Positions 44,050 through 57,100 of a stretch of 64,000 nt of DNA are shown here, piece by piece (within the stretch, counting starts at the first letter, position 1; each line of letters begins with the position of its first letter). Source of the DNA: Chondrosia reniformis (Eukaryota > Porifera > Demospongiae > Chondrillida > Chondrillidae). Position numbers and translations under genes: made by a program. The notes beneath the pieces were generated by a model. It saw nothing but the letters and a program-made list of their open reading frames with translations. It made no database searches and had not been told where the DNA came from. The stretch covers positions 7,874,001 through 7,938,000 of the forward strand of contig OX359190.1 in NCBI GenBank assembly GCA_947172415.1, given 5' to 3'.

Positions 44050-45100
44050 ATATAATATATAACGTATTTTCCACATGTAGCAGGCTCCATGTCAACTTTA
44101 ATTACAATTGTGAATGTGTGGATTGTCTTAGAAATCATGCCAGAATAACTTCATTAGCCAGTTCAGTAGTTCTATAGTGTAATAGGATCATCATGCAGAT
44201 TCAAAAGTAAGCATTAACAATATAGATACTTACCCAAGAATTGAAGTAAAATTACCATATAGGTATATATATTCCCCCAGGTTGATCTCCAGTTGGTTTT
44301 ACTATACGTGTAGAAAAGTAACCTCTGCCCAAAGCTGATCCAACAGCACAAGATATTCCAATGCAATCTGTTTCAATAGTACATGTGGCAGAATTTAAAT
44401 TCTCAGAAGCTTTAAATGCTTTCTCGATAGCCTTCATTAGAGAGCATGTGTTACAATCACAAAGGATGGGGAATGGAGAGGTTAAAGGTGATCTTGTCTT
44501 GTCGACATTATCAAGGTTATAGGTTATTTTGAAATCATTGTGCTTGTCGTATATATTTCCAGTAATGTAGTACATATATGTACGTATGTAAAACCCTGTA
44601 ATTAACTACTGCATATAGCAACTTACAGCAACGTTTATTCCACAATTTGCGGGTTCAATGATGATATTAATGGCGATTGTTATAGTATTAAAGAAAAAAC
44701 TCTTAGTAACCATTTCAGAGTTGGTGACAATTTTATCAATCAGAGTTATAGTTCTAGCGTAAAAAGAGGATCATGTAGATTAATTCAGAAATGTATTTCA
44801 AAAGTAATTAAGCCTATACATACCCAAGTGCAGTGGCATAAATATATATTCCCCCTGGTTGATCTCCGATTGGCTTTACTAAGCGCATAGTAAAAGAACC
44901 ACTGCCTAGAAAAAGTCCAATATTATAAGAAATTCCAACACAGCCTGTTTCAATGGTATACATGGCAGAAGTCACTTGCAATGGCATAAAGATATATTCC
45001 CCCTGGTTGATCCCCAATTGGCTTTACTAAGCACGGTAGTAAAGGAACCAGAAGCATTAATTGCATTCTTGATTAGAGGACACGTGTTACGAGTAAATGA
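44050..45100 (-). pseudogene. Decayed array of the Cys/beta module
   Basis: Reading down the minus strand: NTCPLIKNAINASG near 45080; CVGISYNIGLFLGSG...VKPIGDQPGGIYI near 44980-44830 with a partial internal repeat; RTITLIDKIVTNSE...NTITIAINIIIEP near 44750-44640 with a GTAAGT donor; FPILCDCNTCSLMKAIEKAF, TCTIETDCIGISC and VKPTGDQPGGIYI near 44470-44265; and TIHTFTIVIKVDMEPATCG near 44130-44065, whose first half is out of frame by one base. These align with the modules in GPCR-A exons 6 and 8: helix with CxxL, CxxxxDCxxxC, a PxG turn, then beta strands. Here the module is split by an extra intron. The frameshift and internal duplication suggest a dead or partial relative. Confidence 0.55.
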
Positions 45101-45489
45101 ATTCAGCATGAGCTTTCCTAGCCACTCCGGACTTTATAGTTATGATAATTATTTATCATATATATGTACATGTACATATATATATACACTTTATTCAATT
45201 AGAATAAAGTATACATATTAAAATTTCAAAATTTATATAATATTTTATTTATACTGTATACTCCACACTGACATTGTTAAACATTTAATTTAGTAAGATT
45301 TCAGATTGAATATATGCAGCTGTATATATACACTTGATATATATATATGTACACAAATAGGGATCAGTAGGGATATTGACTATGTACACTTATAACAGGA
45401 GAGGATGAGAACAACAACTTCTATGATTTCGAGAATATTAATCTCTACGGAGATGGAGGAGTGCTAGTGTTGAAATTCTCTACTTCCCC
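45101..45489. other. AT-rich end of unit A
   Basis: TA-rich, no exon. Unit B begins at about 45490, where sequence matching 3503 onward starts. Confidence 0.5.
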
Positions 45490-46484
45490 ATATAGACCTA
45501 AAAACTGTCTTTAAGTAGTGACTAGGTAGCCTGTTGAAATCAGGCCTCTTACTGGAGCAATAATTGCATAAGAATAGGGTCTGATTTCATTAGACAAGTG
45601 ACCAGCAGGATGCAATTACTGTTAATCGGATTTACAAAATGAAATATAACAGATGTCCTGCAAGGTATAATATAGTAATAGTAGTACGTTAATGATGACT
45701 CAGCTGGGTGCTGCAGTATCTGGTATATAATGAGTCAAATCAGTAATGATATCTGGTCACCTCTTGCACAATTAATCTGAGAGTGTGTACTAGGAAGTAG
45801 TATAGCTATTAGAAAATCTATAAATTGGATCTCCTTTTGCTTGCTATGTTGGTAGACAAACTTAATGGATTTGCAATCTTCAGTTGTATTCTTAAAGTCT
45901 TCAAAGCCACCAGACAGTCCTATAAGATGTTTAAATATTTCTTCTTGAAGCCAAGAACATCTCTTTGAAATCTTCATGGACATGCAGCATATTTAACTGA
46001 AAGAAAATGGATCATTTAATACAAGGCAATGCCATGCTCTGAAATTATACACATAAGTAGCTACGTACAATATAATAGTATCAATTATCACTCTTATTAG
46101 GTTAAGAGCTATATATAGTCACACACTTGACACAAAACATTAATCTGACAATTGCAATGGAACCAGTCCTATGTAGCATGAAACAGAAAGGAGTTTAGAT
46201 ACATGCTGAGCACTGACTGTATGGGTGAACTGACTAGATGTCAAGTAAAAGTGTACAATCTGACAGTGAAGGTTCTTTGAGTATTGTAAGCCAGCTAAGG
46301 AAGGGGTTAAACGAGTACCAGAACAGAGCTAAAGGTGTAGTTAATAAGCCAAAAGTTTAGCAATCTGTACATTGAGAGATAATGAAACTTAAAGACTTCA
46401 TTGAAGGACCATTGGGAATGGCTTGAGCAACTATACGTATGTAGATGAGTTTATGTATGTATATGACCTCCATGTTATTATTAG
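45490..46484. other. Unit B spacer before the GBF1 tail
   Basis: Matches 3503-4559. A minus-strand frame at 45735-45983 is open here but interrupted in unit A, so I do not call it a gene. Confidence 0.4.
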
Positions 46485-47375
46485 GTCTTTCTGCAACATT
46501 TGTCTCCTCTGTTAAAGTTGAAAAACTTCCAAGAGTTGTGGCTTGGTATTTTGGATGTCATGGAGAAGTATTACTTTATTGAAAATTCAGAAAGTTTGGT
46601 GAGCGCTTTAGGTTCTGTAGTTGTGAACTGAGATTTTATCTTAGGTTAATAATATTTAATTGACCATTAACTTGTGAATGTATAGGAGTAAAGCCCTATC
46701 TGATGTGATAGGAAAATGGTCATTCAGTTGAATGTGTTTTCCATAGTATAACTTAGTAAGCTTACGTAGGATGCAGTGTAAAGGAATGAGCTCCGTGTCA
46801 GAGTGATCCCTTTTTTCTAACAGACAGAAGCTATACCAGAATCTCTGAAGTACATGCTGCTAGTAATGTCCACAGCTGGGCTTTTCGGTAACATTACAGA
46901 GATAATTTCCTTGGAAAGTAAAGGAGACCAATCATCTCTTAAAGAGGACCATGGCTTTCAATTATGGCAGTTGTCAAGGCAACGTATTGAAAAATTTCTT
47001 CCTAAGCTGCAAAGTGAAATATTTCCCACTTCCAAGAGTTCTTCAGTCACACCCACTGACGTGACCACGCCCACTGATGTGCCCACCTCCAGTGGTGGCA
47101 TAACTACAGAACAAGCTGTAGAAAGAGAATCAGAAAATGATAATTCAGAACAAGCCAACACTGAGAAAGTTAACACTCCACCTAGTAAGCACATCTCTGA
47201 ACTTGTGCACACTCTAACAGTTTAATATGGGTATCCTTACGCAGGTATGGTGGCAACAACTGGGGAGGTCGTGATCCCAGGTCAGCCAGTACTGATATCA
47301 CCTGTGACTTTTGTGAAGCTCAGTAAACCATTACCAGTAGTAAACAATGTTTCAAGCACTAATAACCAGTCATAG
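46485..47375 (+). pseudogene. GBF1-like Arf-GEF, C-terminal tail fragment, unit B
   Basis: Exons 46485-46598, 46824-47184 and 47245-47375 join in phase. The encoded order is VFLQHLSPLLKLKNFQELWL, MEKYYFIENSESL, then TEAIPESLKYMLLVMSTAGL, WQLSRQRIEKFLPKLQSEIF, then a TPTDV Thr/Pro tail ending VNNVSSTNNQS. VFLQHLSPLL and EAIPESLKxMLLVM are signature stretches of the GBF1 C-terminus. B keeps the part that unit A lost. No upstream Sec7 or earlier HDS exons are present; the upstream neighbour is the decayed Cys/beta array on the other strand. It is therefore an orphan 3' end, probably non-functional despite being open. Confidence 0.7.
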
Positions 47376-47693
47376 TTGTGTGTTCTGGAGCTTTTATTAT
47401 TTATGATGTAAACATTCAATAAGTGAAATATATACTGCTCCATTATTGATTGTGTCAAAATGAACGAGTATACATACAGTAACTCAGACCTGTATTTACT
47501 TGCTATATACATACATACATTATGGTACTATTGGCTATATAATATCCACAGTTTGTGAATGTAAGCTGTAATAATTGTTTGAGAGTAAAATGGTGGATTA
47601 ACAGTTACTGTACTGTAATTTAGAAAGTGATGGATATTTGTACATATGCAGTAATTCATTGTTATCATTCATTCTTGAACTGCTCTATTACTT
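47376..47693. other. Spacer between convergent ends, unit B
   Basis: Matches part of 5671-6254 with a large internal deletion relative to unit A. AT-rich, non-coding. Confidence 0.45.
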
Positions 47694-48391
47694 TGTGCAC
47701 ATGTCAGCAGTTTGTTTGACTGATTAGGAGGACCTGGAATTCCATTACAGCTGGCCCCTCATCATAACACCCGTAGAAGGATTGATATTTGCTCCACTTC
47801 CAGGAACAGCTTCAGCTGTCTACACAAATTGCATTGTTGTCTTTGGCCACCACAACCACTGTGTTCAGCCTCAGTCATCATGTATCCATAGTACTCTCTA
47901 CTCCAGCCAGAGGGACAGGTATAACAAGCTAGGACCATTAACAGCTGTGATTGGCTGTTGGCATTACAGACTACACAAGGCATGCATATGTCTGCTTCAC
48001 GTACTGCCCTATCTCTCACCATACATTTGTATGCAAGAATCTAATGTACATTTAGTGCCCCAAACTCTGTCAATTGGAAAGATGTGAAGCTGACACTGTC
48101 AGCATTCACAGACATCCATAAAACATATCAAGAGAGTTTTGCAAATTTTGATGTTCGCTCATATTGTATGGTGAAGTGCTACTCATCTCATACTCCACTC
48201 CATGCAGTTGTGCCACCCAAGTGTTAGCGGTATCCTGAGATAAGTACTGAGGACTATTAGGAAGACAATGATTGTCAGTGGTCCCACTTGTTTTACTATG
48301 CCTACCACCTGCTGCTCTTCCTGAATATACAACATCAGCTCCATTTGGACATGTAGTCCTCCCCCATCTGACATAGACAGCTCCACTAGAG
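47694..48391 (-). pseudogene. Truncated copy of the C4-like collagen gene, unit B
   Basis: Only the C-terminal cysteine-rich domain remains, as pieces in different frames: CNANSQSQLLMVLACYTCPS and WSREYYGYMMTEAEHSG are readable, but a small indel near 47835 breaks the frame. About 150 bp of unrelated sequence (about 47990-48160) interrupts it, replacing a short segment of the A copy. The signal anchor, the furin-like site and all Gly-X-Y triplets are gone; homology stops at 48391 and resumes with sequence matching 11785 of unit A. A clear pseudogene made by a roughly 5-kb deletion after duplication. Confidence 0.85.
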
Positions 48392-48946
48392 TGTATTGTA
48401 TATATTATCTAAATGAAGTGTCATTCCTTGAAAGAATGTCAATATACAGTTTTGATTTAAGCAATCCATTTGAAAAGGTCCCTGGAAATTATATAATGAT
48501 ATATAGGAACTAGTAAAGTATTCCATATAATGAGGTAAAACAATTATATATATGCACATATTATGTACAGAGTCAAAGCTAGAAATTATAATACAAGAGA
48601 TGTGAGACGGTTTGGTTATTATTTTGCAATTGCCATGGCTACTACAAACTCAAATTGAGAGCTCGAGAGGACTTGCTATATTGCCCCCAGAGCACCCCTT
48701 GAATCCACCACTATAGCATAAGTACGTATGACATATACGTATATGTACACTACGTATATCCAGAAATAATTTGAATTCCTTCATTAATATTTCAACCTTA
48801 TTACTCTTGGTCCTAGTTTGTGTTTTCACGAATCATGCCTTTCTCTGCTACTAATTCCTAGTGAAAAGTTACTCTTATTAACCCTAAATCATTAAATTTG
48901 GCAAAAATTCAATTGTTAACTCAAAACAAACACTTTTTTTTCTTTT
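48392..48946. other. Unit B spacer before GPCR-B 3' end
   Basis: Matches 11785-12303. Expected to contain the GPCR-B 3' UTR. No coding signal. Confidence 0.4.
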
Positions 48947-51111
48947 TCATATTTCTATCTGCTTCTCAGGATCCGTACTAGGGGGCTGAGGATCACCTAT
49001 ACCAAAGGTAGTCACTGATGGGATGGATGGAGGATCTTCGGTGGAACCATATTTTCCCTTATTATCTGTTTTATCACTATCTTTGGACTCCTCTTTCCCC
49101 AGACTTTTCTTCTCCATTTCCGATTCTCCATTAGTGATACCAAATGATGTTGCGGTCACATTATCTGGCTCTCCATTCTTAGCTTCCGGACCACCAGATA
49201 TAGGGTTCATCTGAACATCTTCGTCCTTGATGCTCTCTGCATCATCATCCTGCTTTACAGCAAGTCCCATTCCTTCAGTGCCACCAACAGAGGATTTGAC
49301 TGAGGTAGTAGCATAGAAGTTTGATTTAGCAGTTGAACGGGAACCAAATGAAGCTAAACGGAATCGTAAAGATTAGTAATGATAAAACACTATACTATTA
49401 AAATAAAGAATACCTTTTCCTGTTGAACTTGTAGAGAGGATACCCTTAAAGGAAGGAGGGATGTTAAAATAATATATACACATTTACATTATATATATGT
49501 TACATATGCTTTCAACTATATACATAGCACAAATATCCAGTTGTTATATATAGGATTAGTTTACCTTGTCACATTTGCACCAAGCCTTTATCTTTCCCCA
49601 AATCTTTTCATGTCTCAATACGTGAAGCACAAAGATAAGGAAACCCTTTGATGCATAAAAATAGTAACTGTATAAGATAACTATCATGCAAGCTGACAGA
49701 AATGAAATGCACTGAAATGACAGCTGCATGGAGTGAAACTGATTATATACGTATATACCTGTAGTGAGTTGGCAACTATAAAGAGTATAGCAAATACTTG
49801 TCCTGCTTGACCTGGAGCTATAGCAAACAATCCAATGACCCAAGTGAAACAGAACAACGGCAGCAGAATGATGATAGTCTTCAGTAGTTGTCTAATGAAC
49901 ATAGTAAAGGTTACCAAAGATTATTATTTACTTAATTGTATGAACCACAGTGCTTTATGGGCAGGAAAGTGTGTTTGGTAATGAGGTGATCTTCTAATTC
50001 ACAACACTGTATATGTAGTATACATTATCTCATTATGAAATGTATGTACTTACTTTCCAATAGCCTTCATGTTCGAACTATCTCCTTTTTTGAAATTTGC
50101 TTTATTTCTACATTGATTCTTAGCTAATGAAGCCATACTTAGAAACAGCAGTACTGCATTCACCTACAAAGTGATACAATTGCATATGGGTGTACCATTT
50201 ATGGACTGTGGATGTCTCACTGTAGCCTTACCACTACTATCAGTATCATAGGTCCAATGAAGGCCCAAATCACTCCAAGATGAGGAGGAAGCCAACATCT
50301 GTGTATATATAAGACATCAAGTTAATAGAGGAATACCTTTATATAAATTAAGGATATTGTAGGATTGCATAGCTCACGCATGAATGTGTTCATAAAATGG
50401 ATCACTTGTGTCAAAGGATGCTCTCCTGAAATAGACCTCGTGTCTAATGGCAACTGACACAACTACTGCTGGAATAGGCAGACCTTGAGTCGGAATAGAA
50501 AAGATTGTTATACATATACGTACATTCAAACATTTTTATAAATGTTACCCCATCCAAGTGCAGTGTAAATGTAAAGCCACTTCTTTTTATTAACTCCAAA
50601 CACTTTAACAAGAAGGTTGTAGATGAGAACTCCTTCACAGAGTGACCAAGTGAACACTGATAGGAAGAAGTAGTGCATCAGAGCAGTCACTACTTTACAG
50701 GCAGTCTAAACAGGTAGAAAAAGAATAGTTAATTAATCACCGCACCATAGAGATCATTTGTGTTCTTACTGGAACAGATGTAGCTGTGTCTATGCCAGTC
50801 AGAAACACAATGAGACCCAGTGTCAATGCAATACACAAGTTCAAGTGTACATAATTGTGAACCTTTGTGATTAGTTCTTTCCTGAAAATACAATAAAGTA
50901 TATGGATAACTTGGACGCCTGTTGAACATATAACATATTAAACAGATAATAGGCAGTGTGTACAGTGCAATTTGTATAATATGTACGTATATATATACAC
51001 GAAATCTCACTTTAAACACAAGAAGAATATGATTGAGATTATCAAGAACAAAATAGATATTCCACATCCAATATACGTCAGAACATCAAATGCTAATGGT
51101 TCACCTAAAGT
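48947..51111 (-). other. GPCR-B seven-TM block and tail
   Basis: Same exon order and boundaries as copy A (TM1 exon starts at 51111). Landmarks: CFTWVIGLFAIAPGQAG in TM6, [18 protein letters not shown] in TM7. Substitutions are mostly conservative (V/I, A/V). The intron between the TM2 and TM3 exons has a single TTAA at 50729 where copy A has the MITE. Confidence 0.88.
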
Positions 51112-54100
51112 CTACATGAACATAATATGTAAACATTTAAAATTGTCATAAGTGATTGAAAATTAATTATCATACCAATTATATATATATGTATACGTAT
51201 ATAATATACGTATACTTACTGTATCCACCAGAGAAACTAGTACTACAAAACTGGTCAAATGAACAGTTTCACATGTAACTTGTGTTCCATTCTCAGTTTC
51301 AGTGAAGTTTAGTCTTGCTACTCCACTTCTAGACCATCCTCCAGTTCCCTTGTTAGCATCGGGATTCCAAAACACACAAGTGTACTCTCTCCTTTTACCA
51401 GAAGGCACTGGACCATTCAGTACCTCATCCTATACAGGTAAATATACACCATATGTACTTAATTATTTATATGTAATTATGGTACTCTATGGTATATATA
51501 CCTTAACATTAAATTCAATGATGACTTTATCCGTAAAGTTTTCAGGAACACTTGGGACTTCTATGTCACCAATCTGACTGGAGACTACAGGAGTACCTGG
51601 TACTATATTATCACCTTCTATTTCTTCTTCACCATCTCTATATATAGTAAATAACAATTTGATACATATAAATGTTGTGCTGTTTTAAGGAACATTTTTC
51701 ATTTCAACAACAAGTACTTACTCAAATTTTATTGGTAAATAATCCTCCATATTGTTCATTACAAAGTTGACTACAGTAGTAGTGTCTTCATCTTCTGAGG
51801 AAACAGACGGTGTTTCAGTTGTGGGTGCCACTGTAGAGCCATCAATTGGGGATGTAGTTGTGGGTTGATCCATTGGAAGGGACACTTCAGAGAGTTACGT
51901 AACATAAAGAGATATAGTATGTATGTAATACTAAAGTTTAAACTGGAGCAGACAAATTACTACATAAATGACTAATGATAATCAAATACAGACCTGGTTT
52001 TACTGCCATTTTGATGAAACTTGAGGGAATATTCAACTTTGGTATGAATTTTTGGTTATTAAAGTTAGATCTAAGAAGACTACCTGGAAATAATATACCA
52101 CCTGGACGTCTCAAATTGACCCTACTACCTTGAAAACCTGAAATAGAATATAACAGAAGTGGTAACTTTAAATGCAAAGGACATGAGAGAATGTCATATC
52201 AAACATTCCTATCTTACCAAAATTAGGTCTAGTGAGTGTAATGGTTGGCTTTGAAGGTGTAAGAGCTCTACCAACACCATTAGCTATCCCCTCAGTTGTC
52301 CTCAGTATGGCTGCTGATTCAGTTGTCTGATTTGCAACTGGTACTTTATTGGTAGCTGTAAAGGCTGCCTTGTTATTTTCATCCAGTATATTGCTCACAA
52401 TATCAGCAATATTCTGTAGAAAATGTATAATATATTTTACTGTTTAATTAAATGTAAGTACATATGTTCATGAAATAAGGATATATCACGTAATTAAGGC
52501 ATGAAATAGCCACAATTACCTCAATAGTTGCATTAGTTGCATTGCTGTCCGGATCAAAAAGGTTGTTGCTTTCACCCAATCTATATATTCAGAATAATAT
52601 ACAGAACATCCATATGTACATACGTAATACTTATCAATTGAAAAAGTCAAGCAAATGTATTTTTAATACAAATGCAAGTATTATAATATACATATGTATA
52701 TATACTTGAGCATTCAAGCATAAATGTATCTACACAGTTATAGTGTTTTGTAATGTACTTGAAGCTAACTTCTCTATTTGTTGTAGTACAAAAGTAGTAG
52801 TTTTCAATTCACTTGGTAGGATAGTCTCATTTTCAACTGGTTCAGTAACAGTACTAAGTTGTGCTGTAATATCATCAACAACCTCCTTAGCTGTTTCAGT
52901 CAAAGGCTCATTGGTAGCATTAGATACATTCAGTGTGTTTACCAGAGATTCGGCCTATTTCATATGGAGAGATAACGGTACAGTATATGTACGGTAGGCG
53001 TCAAAAAAAGTTAACGTTTCGTTTCGTTTATACGGTGTTTTGTTCCTACGAAAACTGTGTGAAGACGATACACAACGATTGATCGTCTTCAAAAAACGAT
53101 CATCTGTACTTTCGAAAGCATGCGGAACGTTCTTGCGTAGGAACGCATGCATGTGAGAAACGCTTCGTGTTAATTATAGTACAATTGTCCAAGTATTTCA
53201 CAAGTAAGCTAAACAAGTATCCACGTGTTTAACAGTAATTTACAACTTACGTCGGAACGCAAGCGATAGACGATTGATCGTTTTTATTCATTTCGTAGGC
53301 CTATAATTAGGACGATCTAAAACGCTTTGGGATGAATTGAAGACTAAGCCGAAACAAAACGGTACGCCGTTCTGGCTTAGTCTTAATGAACGAAACGTTA
53401 ACTTTTTTTGACGTCTACCGTATATGCATTTATTGAGAATATATATACATATACACAACTAATTGATTCTGCTTGCTAAACTGGTACAGTTGTACATGTA
53501 CCTCTAATATTATATTGTTGAATTCTTGAGAAGTACATGCAGTAACATCTACTTCACCCCAAGTCCTATCAGAATTGCACCTCCTTTCAGCAAGACCTAT
53601 GTATGTAATAATAATTGGTTACATTTATATTTATACATACTATATATATTACGTACATTAATTGCTAAAGAACTGTATATGTACAGTACAATAGTATGTT
53701 ATTGCATACCAGTAACAGTTCTGCCTTCCCTTTGTGGACAACGCAGATGAGCTACTTCACCAGCAAACACTTCTGACCACTCTAACTGCCATTCTTGATC
53801 AGTATTTGGTGGACATGTAATTTGACCTTCTTCAGCTATAGTTATCAAGAGTGCTTAATTGTCAAAATAATATTTTGTAATATGTACATAAAAGTAAATG
53901 CTCTTCAGACCAGAGTGTATGGATATAAACTTACGCTTATCACAGATTCCTGGCTTATTTTTACATTCATCCTACATTAAACGAACAAATACGGAATGAT
54001 CATTTTAAAGAAACTGCATTCAGCAGATTAGACATACAGACTACACAGGTGCATGTGCATATATATATATTTAGGTCAGTCATAAAGCATACATATTCAT

Positions 54101-57100
54101 CCAACAGTAAATAACACAGATGTAAATATATATACATACTGTATGTACGTACATACATTGCTATGTGTAATAGGAGACTATGTACTAACTTCAGAGTCTG
54201 GTATGCCATCTCCATCACTGTCAATTTCACAATTACCATGGCGGTTCCTCACAAATGGTGTTACACACTGTACATATGTTATATTCAATATGTAAGTTAT
54301 TAAGTCTTACTTGAACTCCTGTTATATGCAACTCACCATACATCCTCGTTGCCCTGAACAGGTACAAGATATACCAGTACCAATACATAAGCTCTGTCTA
54401 CCTCCTAATGTCACTGGTGTACTTTCATTGCATGAGCAATCATCTATAAATAGTGTATCAATAATCTAAAATCCTATTAAGCTAAAGTAGATTATGTACG
54501 CATACTCCACTGATTTTTCAAAGTTAGAATTATTGGAATTAGTCAATACTTCATACACATACATACATACATATATATAGTGATGCAAGCTAACAGATAT
54601 ACTGCTATGTATGCAGCTGAGTCCATATATATACATACACCTTAGATCAGAACATGGAGTATTGCTCACTTGATGATGTGTATACAGTGGTATCCTCAGC
54701 TGGTTGAAATACTACTGCTGTCACATTTTGAGTGAGAAATGTGACAATTGCAACAAAACTTGTGTTGTCTGGTGTTACAATTTTAATTGTATAATTCTGC
54801 TTGGTTACATTCTGGATCTGAAATAAAGGTAGGTCACATTGCGGGCTGATATTACATTTTTGTCATTGGGACCTATTTGTGACTCTATTAATAGTATATT
54901 GCATGCATTCCAACTATATAACATGTATCTACTTGTATCAGTATTATTATAAACAATATATATAACTAGTGCATGTATTAGGTACTTTTAGAGATGTTTC
55001 AACTTCAATTTCAAAACTCTCTACTGTAACATCACTACTACCACTCTCTGACACAACTACTACAATTTCATTCTCCTCAGTTCCATTCTTAAATGTACAT
55101 CTGCTTATATCCACTGACTCCCACAGTCCTGGGACATTACATCTTCTAGTTGCTAGGGAACTTGAGAAGGAACTGTGGATCTCAGAACACTGTAAAGAGG
55201 CACTTTGACCAATAGCTGTTACAGGCCATGTAATATTTCCAATAGTCTCCTTCCGGCAGCATCCAATACAAGGATCCTATACGTATATGCATTTTATAAG
55301 TACGTATATATATATATATATAGCAGTAAAATACAGAAATATACAGAAATAGAAAATATAATTATACTCCAATGATAATATATATGAATGATTTGCTAAC
55401 TTTATAGTCTGCAATCTTATCACCATCGGTGTCCAAAGTGCATTCATCATCATCCATTAAATATCTCTCATTACACTAAAAGCGTATTGTATACACATAT
55501 ATTATATCAAAGAAAACTTCTATGGTATTATAGAGAGCAACTATATAGCATTCCAATATGGAGAATAGCCTAGCTATGCTTATATATACTGTAGTAGATA
55601 AATATGATCATAAACACAGTACTAACTACATCTGTTTTTTCATCTGAGCATTTGCAGGCTGATGTTGCTCCAGGTGATCCGACACAAAATGTTAAGGGAC
55701 TAACTGATGACGTCACATTTATAATATTTTCACAACAACCACATGAATCTGAGTATAGTGCAGCAATGAAAACTGATAATGCATTGCGTCCAGACAAAAA
55801 TGAATATTTACACTAATTGTGTGATATATATATATATATATATAAACCAACCATTTGCTGACATAGCGACTGCAATTCCAACTTCAGCTACTGGGGACAT
55901 TGTATCTTCAATTACAATTACAGAATACACTCTGCCATGTTTGAGCTGTGAGGGCTATAGAGAGTGTAAAGCATATATAGATACACAGCATAAGGAGGAT
56001 AACTGTATATATATACTTCATCTTCACTAGGCACTGGATTTATACTATAAAGCATCAGCTACCCTTGCTAATTATAAATCAAGGGATGTGATGGTTAAGC
56101 TAGTTTTCAACATCAATGTAATTGCTATATCACAGATGAAGACCTTTATGTTTGAAATAACTAAATTGTTGACTCAGCTACGTATAGCTATTAAGTAAAT
56201 TGACCAATAAATTCATATCACAATGAATACAACAAGTACACAACACTCCCTATACGTTTAGATACAATTTCATTGGGTTGGATTAAGTATTGACTCAGTC
56301 AAACTTACATATTTCCTAATGTTATTTTTTGTTGCTTCCAATAAGAGAATCCTGTTTGGAAGCTCCCTAAATGTACATTGTGACAGGTCCAGTGACTCCC
56401 ACTCTTCGTCACCTCCACACCTTGCTGATATGATACCACTGTAGAGAAGGTTACTGAGTGTGGAGCACCTCACAGTGCGAGTCTCACCAACCGGGGTGGA
56501 AGTGAAGATGAGAGTATTGGGGCAAGCTGCAATGTAATTTAATTGATACATTACCATACACCACATTTAAAATGTATTGTCTGAGGAAATTCTCATCAGA
56601 TACATGACAATATAGTTCAAACGTTAACTGTATATACACCAATGTGTTGCTTAGTGACCATGTTCTTCTGCAAACCACCAAAATACAAATGATTGATATA
56701 GTTACATTCTAACAATTCACAAAAGAGTTTACTAACAAAACATATTTCTAAGCATTATTAATAATATTACATATCATACTGGTCAGGTAATTTTAGATTA
56801 TTCTTACGTACTTCTAGGAAGAGGACTAGGAGTGAGTACTGCACTGCTTGATGGAATAGAACTGCTTTCTGAGCTTAGAACTTCACTAGTTTTTACAACA
56901 CTACTTCCATAACTCTCACTACTTGTTGTCTCTTGTGATATCTCAGAGGACGTGGGTTGCACAAAAGATGATGAAGGAGTTTCATTAGTCCCCAAGTTAT
57001 CGCTGGTTGTAGTTCCAATTACTACATACGAAAATACAGTTTCAAAATATTATGTACATAATATTTGACTGATTTATATAGTATTCTGAATAGAAGCATA

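Noticed and set aside
45735-45983. 82-codon minus-strand frame starting MSMKISKRCSW
   Set aside because: The matching stretch in unit A is interrupted, and no domain or splice partner is visible.
53526-53980. Plus-strand frames identical between units A and B, suggesting conserved genes
   Set aside because: They overlap receptor exons on the other strand; identity reflects recent duplication or conversion, not coding constraint in these frames.
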